The notes: generated by a model from the sequence alone, not told the origin. DNA of 53,716 nucleotides from an uncultured Pelagibacteraceae bacterium (GCA_902623975.1 CACNVR010000007.1:1-53716); one strand, 5' to 3'. Positions 36,501 to 46,086 are shown, counted from the first letter of the stretch. Made by a program: numbers and translations.

Positions 36501-37160
36501 TTAGAAATTATTTAATTTTTTTTTTATATAGTTTAATGCAATACTTGATGCTTCGATAGGAATATGATGGTCGCAGTTTTTAATTAAATAAGTTTGAATT
36601 TTAATATTGTTTCTTATAAAAAAGTCTTTAGCTTCTAATAAAAAATTAGGTGAAACAACTTGATCAGAGTCACCATGAATTAGTAAAATATCTGTAAAAA
36701 CTTTTTTTCTAGAACTCAAATCTTCTTGACTTATAATTTTTCCAGAAAAACCCACAACACAATTAAATTTTTCCTCAGATGTAAGACCAATGTTAATACT
36801 CATCATACAGCCCTGACTAAAGCCAGATAAACAAATATTATCATTACTTAACTTATAGTTTTCTTTAATTTCATCAATAAATTTATTCAGCTTATGTTCT
36901 GCTTTCATTGATTGTTCTAAAATATATTTTGGGTCATCATTAGTTAAATCAAACCACTGGAACCCTGATGGATTAATAGAACAAGTTTCATGACCATTTG
37001 GACAAATAAATATTGTATTTGGTAAATGTCTTTTCCAATTTAATGACAACATGCTTATATCTTTTCCATCTCCGCCATATCCATGGAGAAGAATAATAGC
37101 ATTTTTTATTTCTTTATCATCTGCTGGTTTAATGATAGTTGTATCTAGACAAAATGTCAT
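36501..37160 (-). CDS. Phospholipase/carboxylesterase family hydrolase
   Basis: 219 residues. HGYGGDGKDISML near residue 26 is the oxyanion segment, GFSQGCMMSI holds the nucleophile Ser, LLIHGDSDQVV has the Asp and NCDHHIPIE the His. This matches the esterase/acyl-protein-thioesterase group (Abhydrolase_2). No signal peptide is present, so it is probably cytoplasmic. It is divergent from the HIG1-like gene, with 49 bp between. Confidence 0.9.
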   Translation of the reverse strand: MTFCLDTTIIKPADDKEIKNAIILLHGYGGDGKDISMLSLNWKRHLPNTIFICPNGHETCSINPSGFQWFDLTNDDPKYILEQSMKAEHKLNKFIDEIKENYKLSNDNICLSGFSQGCMMSINIGLTSEEKFNCVVGFSGKIISQEDLSSRKKVFTDILLIHGDSDQVVSPNFLLEAKDFFIRNNIKIQTYLIKNCDHHIPIEASSIALNYIKKKLNNF

Positions 37161-37209
37161 AGTTTATGATTTATGTTTTTTTATTTTTAAAACACCCTAC
37201 AATATAATT

Positions 37210-37413
37210 ATGATATCTGGAATATTAGTAAAAATACTATCTGTAATTTTGTTAATTACAGTAGGGGTGGTTCTTATTCTTGGTATTGGGACTTTATTTA
37301 AAGGTGGAGAAACTAGTAAAAAATATTCTAACAAATTAATGCAATTGAGAGTTTTATTACAATTTATTGCTATAGTTGCCTTGGTAAGTTTTGCTTATTT
37401 TTTTAAAAATTAA
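37210..37413 (+). CDS. HIG1-domain (twin transmembrane) protein
   Basis: 67 residues from ATG 37210. Two hydrophobic helices flank a basic loop with the family-like GTLFKGGETSKKYSNKLMQLRVLLQF segment, the HIG1 hallmark (G-x-x-x-F-x-G, then N-x-L-M-x-x-R). Alphaproteobacterial and mitochondrial HIG1 proteins associate with cytochrome c oxidase. An upstream frame without ATG extends further but would include the esterase region, so the short start is preferred. It overlaps the TlpA-like gene tail to tail by four bases. Confidence 0.85.
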   Translation: MISGILVKILSVILLITVGVVLILGIGTLFKGGETSKKYSNKLMQLRVLLQFIAIVALVSFAYFFKN

Positions 37414-37916
37414 TTATAATTACTTAACCACTCAATAAAATTTTTATTTTTAAAATCAGTAGAACCAATGATCCTGGCAAATTCTAATCCATTTTTATTC
37501 AACAAAATTGAAGTTGGTATTCCTCTTAATCCAAATTTTTTAGATATTGTTATTGGGGAGCCAAAAAATAAGTCTAAGTTATTTATTTCTAAATCTTTAA
37601 AAAATTCTGAAGCTTTTTTCAAATCTTCTTGACCAATATTAATTGGAAAAATTTTAAGATTGTCTAAATTTTCATGAACTTGTAATGAGTCTAGAGATGG
37701 CATTTCTTCTCTACATGGAGCACACCATGTTGCCCAAAAATTCAACAGAACCAAATTTCCCTTAAAATCTCCCAAATTGAATTGTTTATTTTTAACGTCC
37801 GTAAACGTTAAATCATCATATTTTTTTAACTCTTTGTTGATAACAAGATTTTTTATGTCAATTTCTTCAGCAAAAGAATTAGATATTATAAAAATAAATA
37901 TTATTAAAAATCTCAT
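37410..37916 (-). CDS. TlpA/ResA-like periplasmic thioredoxin
   Basis: 168 residues. The N-terminal signal peptide (MRFLIIFIFIISNSFAEE) is followed by a thioredoxin fold with the redox site FWATWCAPCREEMPSL near residue 60 and the cis-Pro region RGIPTSILLN. TlpA-like proteins keep cysteines reduced in the periplasm, e.g. for cytochrome c or oxidase copper-site assembly. It is divergent from argH by 24 bp; tlpA beside argH-lptM-lysA is a familiar alphaproteobacterial arrangement. Confidence 0.92.
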   Translation of the reverse strand: MRFLIIFIFIISNSFAEEIDIKNLVINKELKKYDDLTFTDVKNKQFNLGDFKGNLVLLNFWATWCAPCREEMPSLDSLQVHENLDNLKIFPINIGQEDLKKASEFFKDLEINNLDLFFGSPITISKKFGLRGIPTSILLNKNGLEFARIIGSTDFKNKNFIEWLSNYN

Positions 37917-37940
37917 ATTAAATAGGTATAATTAATTATC

Positions 37941-39332
37941 ATGACTAAAAATAAAAACAATAAGACAATATGGAGAACAAGGATTAAAAAAAATACTTCT
38001 TCTATATTTCAAAAAGTTGGGAGTTCTATCGATATTGATAAAAGACTTTATAAAGAGGATATTCATGGATCTATCGTGCATGTTGAGATGCTTTTCAAAC
38101 AAAAAATTATAACTTTTAAAATAAAGAATAAAATAATTTATGGATTAAAAAAAATAGAAAAAGAAATTTTAAATAAAAAATTTGAATTTAATAAAGCATA
38201 CGAAGATATTCATATGAATATTGAAAAGAGACTTTTTGAAATAATTGGAGAAGAAGCTGGTTATATTCACACTGCTAGATCAAGAAACGATCAAGTAATC
38301 ACTGATTTTAAAATTTGGATTAAATCTGCAACAAGAGAGATTGATATCATCTTAAATAAGGTAATTAATAGCACTATAAAATTAGCAGAAAAAAATATTT
38401 ATACTGTAATGCCAGGCTTTACACACTTAAAAAACGCACAGGCCATTTCTTTTGCACATTATCTTATGGCCTATATTGAGATGTTTTCTAGAGATAAAAA
38501 AAGATTCTATAATAATCTTAATAGCTTAAATGAAAATCCTCTTGGTGTTGCTGCACTAGCAGGAACCACTTTTAATATTGATAGAAACTACACCACAAAA
38601 AAACTTGGTTTTAAACAACCTACAAATAATTCAATAGATACAATTTCAGACAGAGATTTTGTTTTAGATTTTTTATATTCTGTAGCAGTGTGCTCAACAC
38701 ATATTTCGAGAATAACAGAAGAGCTAATCATTTGGAACTCTGAGGGTTTTAATCTAATAACTTTGTCTGACAAAATTGTTACTGGATCATCAATGATGCC
38801 ACAAAAAAAAAATCCTGATTTATTAGAATATTTGAGAGGAAAAACTGGTAATGTGTATGGAAATTTATTCTCTATGCTAACAATATTAAAAGGATTGCCT
38901 TTATCATATTTCAAAGATCTTCAAGATGATAAAGAAATAGTTTTCAAATCTTATGATACTTTATTGAATTGTTTAAAAATATTAGATGAGATACTTAAAA
39001 ATATTTACGCAAATAAAAAACAAATGTTAGAGCTGGCAAATATTGGTTACATAACTGCAACTGATCTTGCTGATTATTTAGTTAAATATCACTCGATGTC
39101 TTTTAGAAGTGCTTATCAAAAAACTGCTGAAATAGTAAATTTAGCAGAAAAAAAGAAAAAAAGACTTAATGAACTTAACATTAATGAACTAAAAAAAATT
39201 GAGCCCAAACTAACAAATGATGTTTTAAAAGTCTTTGATTTAGAGAATTCTGTGAATTCTAAGAGATCATTTGGAGGAACATCTTTTGATAATATTAAAA
39301 AAATGATAATGAAATATAAAAAACATAAATGA
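37941..39332 (+). CDS. argH: Argininosuccinate lyase
   Basis: 463 residues, standard length. It splits argininosuccinate into arginine and fumarate in the last step of arginine synthesis. The family signature GSSMMPQKKNPDLLEYLRGK (near residue 279) and HTARSRNDQV (near 110) are intact, with catalytic His in PGFTHLKNAQ. Its stop overlaps the lptM ATG (ATGA), so lptM and lysA follow on the same transcript. Confidence 0.98.
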   Translation: MTKNKNNKTIWRTRIKKNTSSIFQKVGSSIDIDKRLYKEDIHGSIVHVEMLFKQKIITFKIKNKIIYGLKKIEKEILNKKFEFNKAYEDIHMNIEKRLFEIIGEEAGYIHTARSRNDQVITDFKIWIKSATREIDIILNKVINSTIKLAEKNIYTVMPGFTHLKNAQAISFAHYLMAYIEMFSRDKKRFYNNLNSLNENPLGVAALAGTTFNIDRNYTTKKLGFKQPTNNSIDTISDRDFVLDFLYSVAVCSTHISRITEELIIWNSEGFNLITLSDKIVTGSSMMPQKKNPDLLEYLRGKTGNVYGNLFSMLTILKGLPLSYFKDLQDDKEIVFKSYDTLLNCLKILDEILKNIYANKKQMLELANIGYITATDLADYLVKYHSMSFRSAYQKTAEIVNLAEKKKKRLNELNINELKKIEPKLTNDVLKVFDLENSVNSKRSFGGTSFDNIKKMIMKYKKHK

Positions 39333-39460
39333 TAAAAAATATTTTTTTTATACTTGCAATAATTTTAATAATTTTTTCTTGTGGGAAAAAAGGTGATCCC
39401 AAATATAAAGACTCAAATAATAATGTTTCAATTGAGATTATTCTTTTAAGTAAAGTTTAA
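39329..39460 (+). CDS. lptM: Small lipoprotein, LptM (YifL)-like
   Basis: 43 residues. The signal sequence MIKNIFFILAIILIIFSC ends in a lipobox-like IFSC, followed by the family hallmark CGKKGDP. In E. coli, LptM (YifL) is an outer-membrane lipoprotein that assists LptD disulfide maturation; the position between argH and lysA matches the widely conserved context. The ATG overlaps the argH stop by four bases and its TAA overlaps the lysA ATG by one base (TAATG). The tail after GDP is short and Asn-rich. Confidence 0.85.
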   Translation: MIKNIFFILAIILIIFSCGKKGDPKYKDSNNNVSIEIILLSKV

Positions 39461-40674
39461 TGCAATATATAAAAAAAAAACTTAAAATAGAGAATATTTA
39501 TGTAGAAAATATTGCAAAAAAATACAGTACTCCTACTTATTGCTATTCATACAAACTTTTGAAAGAAAATATAAATAGATTTAAAAGAAACTTTAAATCA
39601 TTTTCACCTCTAATTTGTTTTTCAGTTAAATCTAACAATAATTTAAGTTTATTAAGAGAAATAAAAAAATTTGGTTTTGGTGCTGATGTGGTATCGATTG
39701 GAGAGCTAATGATAGCTTTAAAAGCTGGAATTAATCCAAAAAAAATAGTTTTTTCTGGAGTAGGTAAAACACCAGAGGAAATAAAACATGCTATTAACAA
39801 AAAAATACTTTTAATAAATGCAGAGTCTAAAAGTGAAATTAAGGAAATTGATAAAATTGCAAAATCCGTTAATAAAAAAGTTCAAATTGGGGTCAGATTA
39901 AATCCTGACACTAACGCAAAAACTTTAAATCAAATTTCTACTGGCAAAAAAGACGATAAATTTGGTGTAAATAAAAAAACATTAATTGACATAATAAATT
40001 TTTGTAATAATTCAGAAAATCTTAAATTAAAATGTCTTAGTGTTCATATAGGAAGTCAAATTCTGGATTATAAACCTTATGAAAAAATGCTTGCAGTTCT
40101 CAATAAAATTTTGAATGAAAGCAAACATAAATTTGATTTTATTGACTTGGGTGGTGGTATGGGAATTTCTTATGACAAAAAAAGTAAGAAACTTGATTAC
40201 AAAAAATATAATAATGCTATCAAAAAATTTTTAAAAAAACATAAAAGTAAGATAATTTTTGAACCTGGAAGATCAATAGTAGGAAACATAGGTTTTTTAG
40301 TTTCTAAAGTAATCTATATAAAGAAAAGTGAAAAAAAGGATTTTATCATCCTGGATACAGCTATGAATGATCTTATGCGTCCTGCTTTGTATGGTGCTGA
40401 ACATAAAATTCTACCATCAATTAAAAGCAACCAAAAATCAGTGAAGATTTATGAATTTGTTGGGCCAATATGTGAAAGCACTGATAAGTTTTCTGTCATT
40501 AAAAATTATCAAATTCTAAAAGAAAAAGATTTAATCATAATATGTGATGTTGGTGCTTATGGGATGTCTTTAAGTTCTAACTATAACTTAAGACCAAAAC
40601 CTATTGAATTATTAATTAAAGGATCAAAAATAAAAGTAATCAAAAAAAGACAAAAGGTTAAAGACTTACTTTAA
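39460..40674 (+). CDS. lysA: Diaminopimelate decarboxylase
   Basis: 404 residues, a type III-fold PLP enzyme making lysine from meso-diaminopimelate. Motifs: CFSVKSNNNLSLL (PLP lysine, near residue 58), SVHIGSQI, the glycine-rich DLGGGMGI loop, EPGRSIVGN, and GPICESTDKF with the conserved Cys. It starts from ATG at 39460, coupled to lptM. Full length. Confidence 0.97.
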   Translation: MQYIKKKLKIENIYVENIAKKYSTPTYCYSYKLLKENINRFKRNFKSFSPLICFSVKSNNNLSLLREIKKFGFGADVVSIGELMIALKAGINPKKIVFSGVGKTPEEIKHAINKKILLINAESKSEIKEIDKIAKSVNKKVQIGVRLNPDTNAKTLNQISTGKKDDKFGVNKKTLIDIINFCNNSENLKLKCLSVHIGSQILDYKPYEKMLAVLNKILNESKHKFDFIDLGGGMGISYDKKSKKLDYKKYNNAIKKFLKKHKSKIIFEPGRSIVGNIGFLVSKVIYIKKSEKKDFIILDTAMNDLMRPALYGAEHKILPSIKSNQKSVKIYEFVGPICESTDKFSVIKNYQILKEKDLIIICDVGAYGMSLSSNYNLRPKPIELLIKGSKIKVIKKRQKVKDLL

Positions 40675-40686
40675 ATTTGAAAAGTA

Positions 40687-41388
40687 ATGATTAAAAACTT
40701 TGTATTCTCAATTTTCTTTTTTAGTGGAATAATTCTAATATCAATTATTTTTTTACCTTCTTTTTTTTTACCTCAAAAGATTGTCTTATTTGGTGGTAAA
40801 TTAATGGGGTATTGGACAGGTTTTTGTCTAAAAATTTTTCTATCAACAAAAATTGTGATTAAAGGTGAGAATAGTATAGTCAAAGATAAGAATTTTTTTA
40901 TCGCCGCATCTCATCAATCAATGTTTGAAACATTTTACCTACAAACCATTTTTAACTCCCCTGTATTCATTCTCAAAAATGAGTTACTACTTATACCTAT
41001 ATTTGGTTGGTATCTAAAAAAAATTGGGTCTATATCAATAAAAAGAAATAAGGTTACCAAAGATAATTTAAGTTTTTTTAGTGATATTCTCAATATAACT
41101 CAAAATTCAAAACGGCCATTAATAATCTTTCCACAGGGGACCAGAGTGTTACCAAATGAAAGACCACCATTTAAAAAAGGAGTGTCAAGAATTTACGAAG
41201 AATTAAAAATTCATTGTCAACCAGTAGCAATTAACTCTGGTTTTGTTTGGCCAAAAAAAGGATTAAAACAAAGCCAAAAAACAATAACTATTACAATTCT
41301 TAAACCAATACCTCCTGGCCTTGCTAAGGATGAATTTTTAAAAACTTTAGAAATTGAGATTTATAGAGAACTTGATTCTTTAAACTAA
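40687..41388 (+). CDS. plsC: 1-acyl-sn-glycerol-3-phosphate acyltransferase
   Basis: 233 residues with two N-terminal hydrophobic segments and the PlsC catalytic block: AASHQSMFETF (HX4E rather than the commoner HX4D) around residue 76, and FPQGTR near 150. It acylates lysophosphatidate to phosphatidate at the inner membrane. The HX4E form is seen in some alphaproteobacterial enzymes, so activity is still expected. It ends with a 4-base tail overlap with dnaN. Confidence 0.92.
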   Translation: MIKNFVFSIFFFSGIILISIIFLPSFFLPQKIVLFGGKLMGYWTGFCLKIFLSTKIVIKGENSIVKDKNFFIAASHQSMFETFYLQTIFNSPVFILKNELLLIPIFGWYLKKIGSISIKRNKVTKDNLSFFSDILNITQNSKRPLIIFPQGTRVLPNERPPFKKGVSRIYEELKIHCQPVAINSGFVWPKKGLKQSQKTITITILKPIPPGLAKDEFLKTLEIEIYRELDSLN

Positions 41389-42497
41389 CCTTTCATCGGC
41401 ATGACCACATATATACTGTCAAAATCACTAGGATCTTTTATTAAAGCTGGTGAACCAGTATCATTAAAAAAAATTTCAATACTATCTCCATCTAGTTGTG
41501 AGGCAACATCTATCAAATATCTAGAATTAAAACTTATTTCTAGATCATGATCAAAATTAACTACAAGTGTTTCTTTTCCATCTCCACTATTAGTGTTATT
41601 TACAGACAGGTTTAAAGTTTCTTTTTTTAAATTAAATTTTACTCCATCTTTTTTATCGAGCGACACTGAAGCAACTCTATCCACTGAACTTAAAAAAGGT
41701 TTAAGATCTACCTGTAATTTTTTTTGATTATTTTTTGGAATAACTTGAATATAATTTGGGAATTTACCATCTATCAATTTTGAAATCAAAATACTATTAC
41801 TCAGCTCAAACTTAATTTTAGATTTGATATTTGAAATTTTAACATCACCATCATAGTTATCTAAAAGTGAACATAATTGAAATATTGTTTTTTTTGGCAA
41901 GATTATAGGCTCAAATTCAATTTTTTCTTCTAATCTTATTTTTGATATTGACATCCTATGGCTATCCGTAGCAACCGCAGTTAAATATATTTTGTCTTCA
42001 ATTTCGTTTTGGTGAATATATATTCCACTTAAATAATGTCTTGTTTCATCATTTGAAATAGAAAATTTACATTTATTAAGGAGCTTCAAAAATTGTTTTG
42101 ATTTTATCGAAAATTCATTTTTACTAAAATTTTCATCAGTCAATGGAAACTCTGAGGCATTAATACAATTTAGATTAAAAATAGATTTTTCAGATTCTAG
42201 ATGAAGTTTATTTGATTCATTTAATTTAACATTAATTTTTTTACCTGAGGAAAATTTCCTTACAATATCATACATAATTGATGAGGTTGTTGTAGTTTTT
42301 CCTTCTTCTAAAACTTCAATATTATTAAGTTTATGAATAAATATAAGATCTAAATCTGTGGCTGTTATAGTTAAAGATGAATTCTCAGCTTGAAGTAAAA
42401 TATTAGATAAAATAGGAAGTGTGCTTCTTTTTTCTATAACGCCTTGACAATAATTTAATGCTTGTTGTAAATCCTGTTGGTTAACGTTAAATTTCAT
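41385..42497 (-). CDS. dnaN: DNA polymerase III beta subunit (sliding clamp)
   Basis: 370 residues in three clamp domains. It starts MKFNVNQQDLQQALNYCQGVIEKRSTLPILSNILL and ends YVVMPMKG, the typical beta-clamp terminus. It tethers the replicative polymerase to DNA. The ATG lies 11 bases inside dnaA, so the two are translationally coupled in the order dnaA-dnaN. Confidence 0.97.
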   Translation of the reverse strand: MKFNVNQQDLQQALNYCQGVIEKRSTLPILSNILLQAENSSLTITATDLDLIFIHKLNNIEVLEEGKTTTTSSIMYDIVRKFSSGKKINVKLNESNKLHLESEKSIFNLNCINASEFPLTDENFSKNEFSIKSKQFLKLLNKCKFSISNDETRHYLSGIYIHQNEIEDKIYLTAVATDSHRMSISKIRLEEKIEFEPIILPKKTIFQLCSLLDNYDGDVKISNIKSKIKFELSNSILISKLIDGKFPNYIQVIPKNNQKKLQVDLKPFLSSVDRVASVSLDKKDGVKFNLKKETLNLSVNNTNSGDGKETLVVNFDHDLEISFNSRYLIDVASQLDGDSIEIFFNDTGSPALIKDPSDFDSIYVVMPMKG

Positions 42498-43905
42498 TTT
42501 CTTTATTATTATACAAAATCTGATTTTTAAGCTTATTTATATTATCAACCATTTCCGGATCCTTTTCTTTAAGTTTCTCAATAGTTTTAACAGAATGTAT
42601 TATCGTCGTATGATCTCTATTTGAAAATTCACGTCCTATTTCTGGTAAAGATTTAGAAGTTAAAATTTTTGATAAGTATATTGCAGTTTGTCTTGGTCGC
42701 ACTAAGTATCTAGATCTTCTTGAAGATAGCATTTCATTTTTACTAATTTTGAAAAATCTACATACTAATGTTTGAATTAAATCTATCGTAATTTTATTTT
42801 CGACAATGTTTAACAAGTCTTTTAATACCACTTTTGTTTCAGCTAAATTTGGTAATTTATTGTAAATACGAGAAAATGAAATTATTCTATTAATGGCACC
42901 AACTAACTCTCGTATACTAGCAGATATTTCTGTACTTATAAATTCCTCAAGTTCTTTAGAAATTTTTACCTGATCAGGATATAGTTGACTCAAATCCTCT
43001 ACTTTTTTTTTTACAATTTTTTTTCTTAATTCGTAATCTGGTTTTTGGATATCCACAACCAAACCACCAGAAAACCTAGATTTTATTCTTTCTTGTATTC
43101 TTGACAATTTATTTGGTGCTCTATCTGCAGATACAATAATCTTAGAACCTTTTTCTAATAATGAATTAAAGGTATGGAAAAACTCTTCTTGCATAGCCTC
43201 TTTACCAGTCATAAATTGTATATCATCAATCAATAGAACATCTGTATTTCTGAAATGTTCTTTGAATTTCACCATATCATTTGCTTTAATTGATTTCACA
43301 AATTGATACATAAATCTTTCAGCAGAAATGAACATTATCTTATTACCTTTTTTTAATTCATGACCAATGCTATTTAAGAGATGGGTTTTTCCCATACCTA
43401 CCCCTCCATAAATGTAGAGAGGATTATAATTCGAAACATTTTCTGACACTTTTAATGATGCCTCATAAGCAAGTTTGTTACTAACACCCGTTATAAAATT
43501 TTCGAATCTTTTGTTTGGATCAATCCGATTGTATTGAAGATATGAGTCTTTTATAAAAGAAATATTCTCTTTATTCTCAGAGTTTTTTAAGCTTTTATTA
43601 CTTTGATCATCTTTTAGATTTTGATCGATTATTTTAAATTCAATCCTTATGATCTCTTTTTTGTGATTTCTTATAGTTTGTAAAATTTGATCTAAATATC
43701 TTGAAGTAATCCAATCTCTAATAAATCTTGTAGGAACTGATAACAAAAGATAATTATTAAATTCCTCAACCAAACCAATTTTCTTTAACCAGCTTTCGTA
43801 AATCTCTAAACCTAGCTTATTTTTCATTTCAGATTGAATTAAATTCCAATCAAATTTTTCAGAATTCGTATTGTTTATGTTTTTATTTTTATAAGAATTG
43901 TTCAT
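42487..43905 (-). CDS. dnaA: Chromosomal replication initiator DnaA
   Basis: 472 residues. Domain I (WNLIQSEMKNKLGLEIYESWLKKI) precedes an Asn/Lys-rich linker. The AAA+ domain has Walker A GGVGMGKTHLL and Walker B LLIDDIQFM. Domain IV carries the DNA-recognition helix with the DHTTIIHS signature (near residue 445). It opens the replication origin. No Shine-Dalgarno is obvious ahead of the ATG. Neighbouring rpsT-mutM is a common dnaA neighbourhood in this class. Confidence 0.98.
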   Translation of the reverse strand: MNNSYKNKNINNTNSEKFDWNLIQSEMKNKLGLEIYESWLKKIGLVEEFNNYLLLSVPTRFIRDWITSRYLDQILQTIRNHKKEIIRIEFKIIDQNLKDDQSNKSLKNSENKENISFIKDSYLQYNRIDPNKRFENFITGVSNKLAYEASLKVSENVSNYNPLYIYGGVGMGKTHLLNSIGHELKKGNKIMFISAERFMYQFVKSIKANDMVKFKEHFRNTDVLLIDDIQFMTGKEAMQEEFFHTFNSLLEKGSKIIVSADRAPNKLSRIQERIKSRFSGGLVVDIQKPDYELRKKIVKKKVEDLSQLYPDQVKISKELEEFISTEISASIRELVGAINRIISFSRIYNKLPNLAETKVVLKDLLNIVENKITIDLIQTLVCRFFKISKNEMLSSRRSRYLVRPRQTAIYLSKILTSKSLPEIGREFSNRDHTTIIHSVKTIEKLKEKDPEMVDNINKLKNQILYNNKENEI

Positions 43906-44175
43906 TTTTAAGAGGAACTTCAGTTAGAACCATAATACATTTATTGCAACAAATAATTTTAATTTGATGAAAAAAAATAAAATCTACGATTGTGTAAAAA
44001 ATTTTTTATACGAAAGAAAAAAAATTTTAAAAAAAAATTATTTCCTAATAAATAAAATTTATAATTGAATATTAAATTAAAAAAAATTTACTAAATCTAA
44101 ATATTGTAATTTGTAGATACTGTGTCATATATAATGCGTATGCTTTCAGTTGAATCAACTCAAAGTATAACAAAA
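43906..44175. other. 270-bp AT-rich region between dnaA and rpsT; no convincing origin elements
   Basis: The dnaA promoter must lie here. I looked for DnaA boxes (TTATCCACA and near variants) on both strands; the nearest matches, around TTGTGTAAA (43992-44000) and TGTGTCATA (44121-44129), each differ at two or more positions. There are long A/T runs that could unwind, but no 13-mer array. A 33-codon, lysine-rich frame at 43967-44068 looks like chance. So this region is not supported as oriC from the sequence alone. Confidence 0.5.
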
Positions 44176-44436
44176 TTAGATAGATGATATTCTCTTTGTA
44201 ATTCTTGAAACGTTTCGTGAAGCGTTTTGTTTTTTAATTATGCCTGTTTTAGCAACTTTCATTAGTTCAGAATTCAACTTGGGTAAGAATTTAAGTGCTT
44301 CCGATTTCTTTTTATCCATAATAAGTAAATTCATTTTTTTTAACGCATTCTTATATCTACTTTTACGTGCTTTATTGACATGAGTTTGTTTTGAAATTCT
44401 TCTAATTCTCTTGATTGCAGATTTTGTATTTGCCAT
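44176..44436 (-). CDS. rpsT: 30S ribosomal protein S20 (bS20)
   Basis: 86 residues starting MANTKSAIKRIRRISKQ, the exact S20 N-terminus. A longer frame from 44508 would add 24 non-homologous residues overlapping mutM and is not used. S20 is an early-binding 16S rRNA protein. No Shine-Dalgarno is apparent (CCCCTGCGCAT precedes ATG). It follows mutM by 50 bp on the same strand. Confidence 0.96.
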   Translation of the reverse strand: MANTKSAIKRIRRISKQTHVNKARKSRYKNALKKMNLLIMDKKKSEALKFLPKLNSELMKVAKTGIIKKQNASRNVSRITKRISSI

Positions 44437-44486
44437 ATGCGCAGGGGTATAACTTGAGAATGAATATTGGTCAATCAAATAATCAA

Positions 44487-45350
44487 TCATTTTTGACAAA
44501 TATTGCAAAAAAAAGTTGATCTATTCGAAAAAAATTTTTTTTCAATAATGCCCTTACACTTAACTCTCCTACAATTAAGACCTTCTCTTTCATAAACTCT
44601 AAAATGTTTTTGGAAATTACCTTTATGCCCATTAATATTTTTAAAATCTCTTATACTAGATCCACCTTTCTTAATTGCATTTAGAAGAACTTTACGTGAA
44701 TTTACAATAATTTTCTTTAACTCTTTTTTTTTTAATAAATTTACTTTTACTGATGGATTTATTTTACAATAAAATAGAATCTCACTAGCATAAATATTTC
44801 CTATCCCTGAAACAAAATTTTGATCAAGCAATAAGTCTTTAATGCTTTTAATTCTATTTTTGCAATAAAGATAAATATATTCTTCATTAAATTGTGAGTC
44901 AAAAGGCTCTGGACCCAAATTAAAAAATCTTTTTTTTAATAAATCATTGTTCCTAATTATTTGAAAGAAACCAAACCTTCTTGGATCATTATAGATAAGT
45001 TTTAAATTTCTAAATGAAATTTCTACATGATTATGTTTGTGAGGTAATTGAGGCGAACTATAGAAACTTGTGTTAGTTAAAAAATTTTTATCCTTGTTTT
45101 TAATTAAATGTATCGTACCAGACATTCCAAGATGTAATAAAATATTACTGTTGTCAGATAATTTAAAAATTAAGTATTTTGCAAATCTTTTAATTCTAAT
45201 TATTTTCTTTTCTCTTAGAAAAATTTCAAAATTAGGAGGGATTTTAAATCTTAAATTTCTGTTTCTAACTAATACTTTTTTTACCTTTTTTTCTAAAATC
45301 TTTTTATTTAAGGATTGTCTAACAATTTCTACTTCTGGTAATTCTGGCAT
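44487..45350 (-). CDS. mutM: Formamidopyrimidine-DNA glycosylase
   Basis: 287 residues. The catalytic N-terminus MPELPEVEIVRQSL (Pro2 Schiff base, Glu3), DPRRFGFF, the helix-two-turn-helix region with NFVSGIGNIYASEILF, and a C-terminal zinc finger with C-x4-C (CRRVKC) and CNIC. It removes oxidised purines such as 8-oxoguanine. The C-x4-C spacing in the first knuckle is known in alphaproteobacterial Fpg. It is divergent from ubiE by 31 bp. Confidence 0.96.
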   Translation of the reverse strand: MPELPEVEIVRQSLNKKILEKKVKKVLVRNRNLRFKIPPNFEIFLREKKIIRIKRFAKYLIFKLSDNSNILLHLGMSGTIHLIKNKDKNFLTNTSFYSSPQLPHKHNHVEISFRNLKLIYNDPRRFGFFQIIRNNDLLKKRFFNLGPEPFDSQFNEEYIYLYCKNRIKSIKDLLLDQNFVSGIGNIYASEILFYCKINPSVKVNLLKKKELKKIIVNSRKVLLNAIKKGGSSIRDFKNINGHKGNFQKHFRVYEREGLNCRRVKCKGIIEKKFFSNRSTFFCNICQK

Positions 45351-45381
45351 TTAATACTATATTCATCATATAATTTATTTT

Positions 45382-46086
45382 ATGCAACAGAATCTACAAA
45401 ATAAAAAAAACCTTGTACAAGATGTTTTTGATCAAGTTTACAACCAATATGATTTAATGAATGATTTTATGTCTATGGGTATTCATAGGTTGTGGAAAAA
45501 AAATTTAATTAACATAATGAACCCATCAAAAAATCAAAAACTAATTGATGTTGCATGTGGCACAGGGGATATAGCAAATCTTTTTTTAAAATATATTGGA
45601 GAATCATCAGATATAACTTGTGTTGATCCTAATAAAAGCATGATTTTAAAGGGAAAAAAAAAACTAAGTAAACATAAAAATTTAAATTGGATTGAGGCAC
45701 CAGCTGAAAATTTACCACTATCTAATAATCTATTTGATTTTTATACTATAAGTTTTGGTTTAAGAAATACAAAAAACTTAGATAAAGCTTTAAAGGAAGC
45801 CCATCGAGTTCTCAAACCAGGTGGTAGATACTTATGTCTAGAATTTTCAAAAATACAAAACTCCAATTTAAATTTTCTTTACAAAAATTATTCAAAGTTC
45901 ATTCCTTACATTGGAAAACTTATTGTTGGAAAAAAAGAACCTTATGAGTATTTAGTAAAAAGTATAGAAAATTTCGTTAATCAAGATGAATTAATAGATT
46001 TAATGAAAAAAAATAACTTTAAAAAATGTTCTTACAGAAATTTATCTGGTGGAATAGTCTCAATACATAGTGGGTGGAAAATTTAA
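45382..46086 (+). CDS. ubiE: Ubiquinone biosynthesis C-methyltransferase UbiE
   Basis: 234 residues, class I SAM methyltransferase. Motifs DVFDQVYNQYDLMNDFMSMGIHRLWK, the SAM loop DVACGTGDIANLF, FGLRNTKNLDKALKEAHRVLKPGGR, all diagnostic. It methylates the benzoquinone ring in ubiquinone synthesis. Its TAA overlaps the ubiB ATG (TAATG). Confidence 0.97.
   Translation: MQQNLQNKKNLVQDVFDQVYNQYDLMNDFMSMGIHRLWKKNLINIMNPSKNQKLIDVACGTGDIANLFLKYIGESSDITCVDPNKSMILKGKKKLSKHKNLNWIEAPAENLPLSNNLFDFYTISFGLRNTKNLDKALKEAHRVLKPGGRYLCLEFSKIQNSNLNFLYKNYSKFIPYIGKLIVGKKEPYEYLVKSIENFVNQDELIDLMKKNNFKKCSYRNLSGGIVSIHSGWKI

Noticed and set aside
37051-37209. Upstream extension of the HIG1-like gene
   Set aside because: It would be antisense to the esterase start and gives no family match; the domain starts at ATG 37210.
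43967-44068. 33-codon frame in the dnaA-rpsT gap
   Set aside because: Dominated by A/T-rich Lys, Asn and Ile codons, without an RBS; composition is what chance gives in this region.
44437-44508. Longer N-terminus for rpsT from 44508
   Set aside because: The added 24 residues are unlike S20 and overlap mutM; MANTKSAIKR is the normal family start.
46074-46085. GTG start for ubiB 12 bases upstream
   Set aside because: The ATG at 46086 makes a TAATG junction, the pattern used repeatedly in this window.
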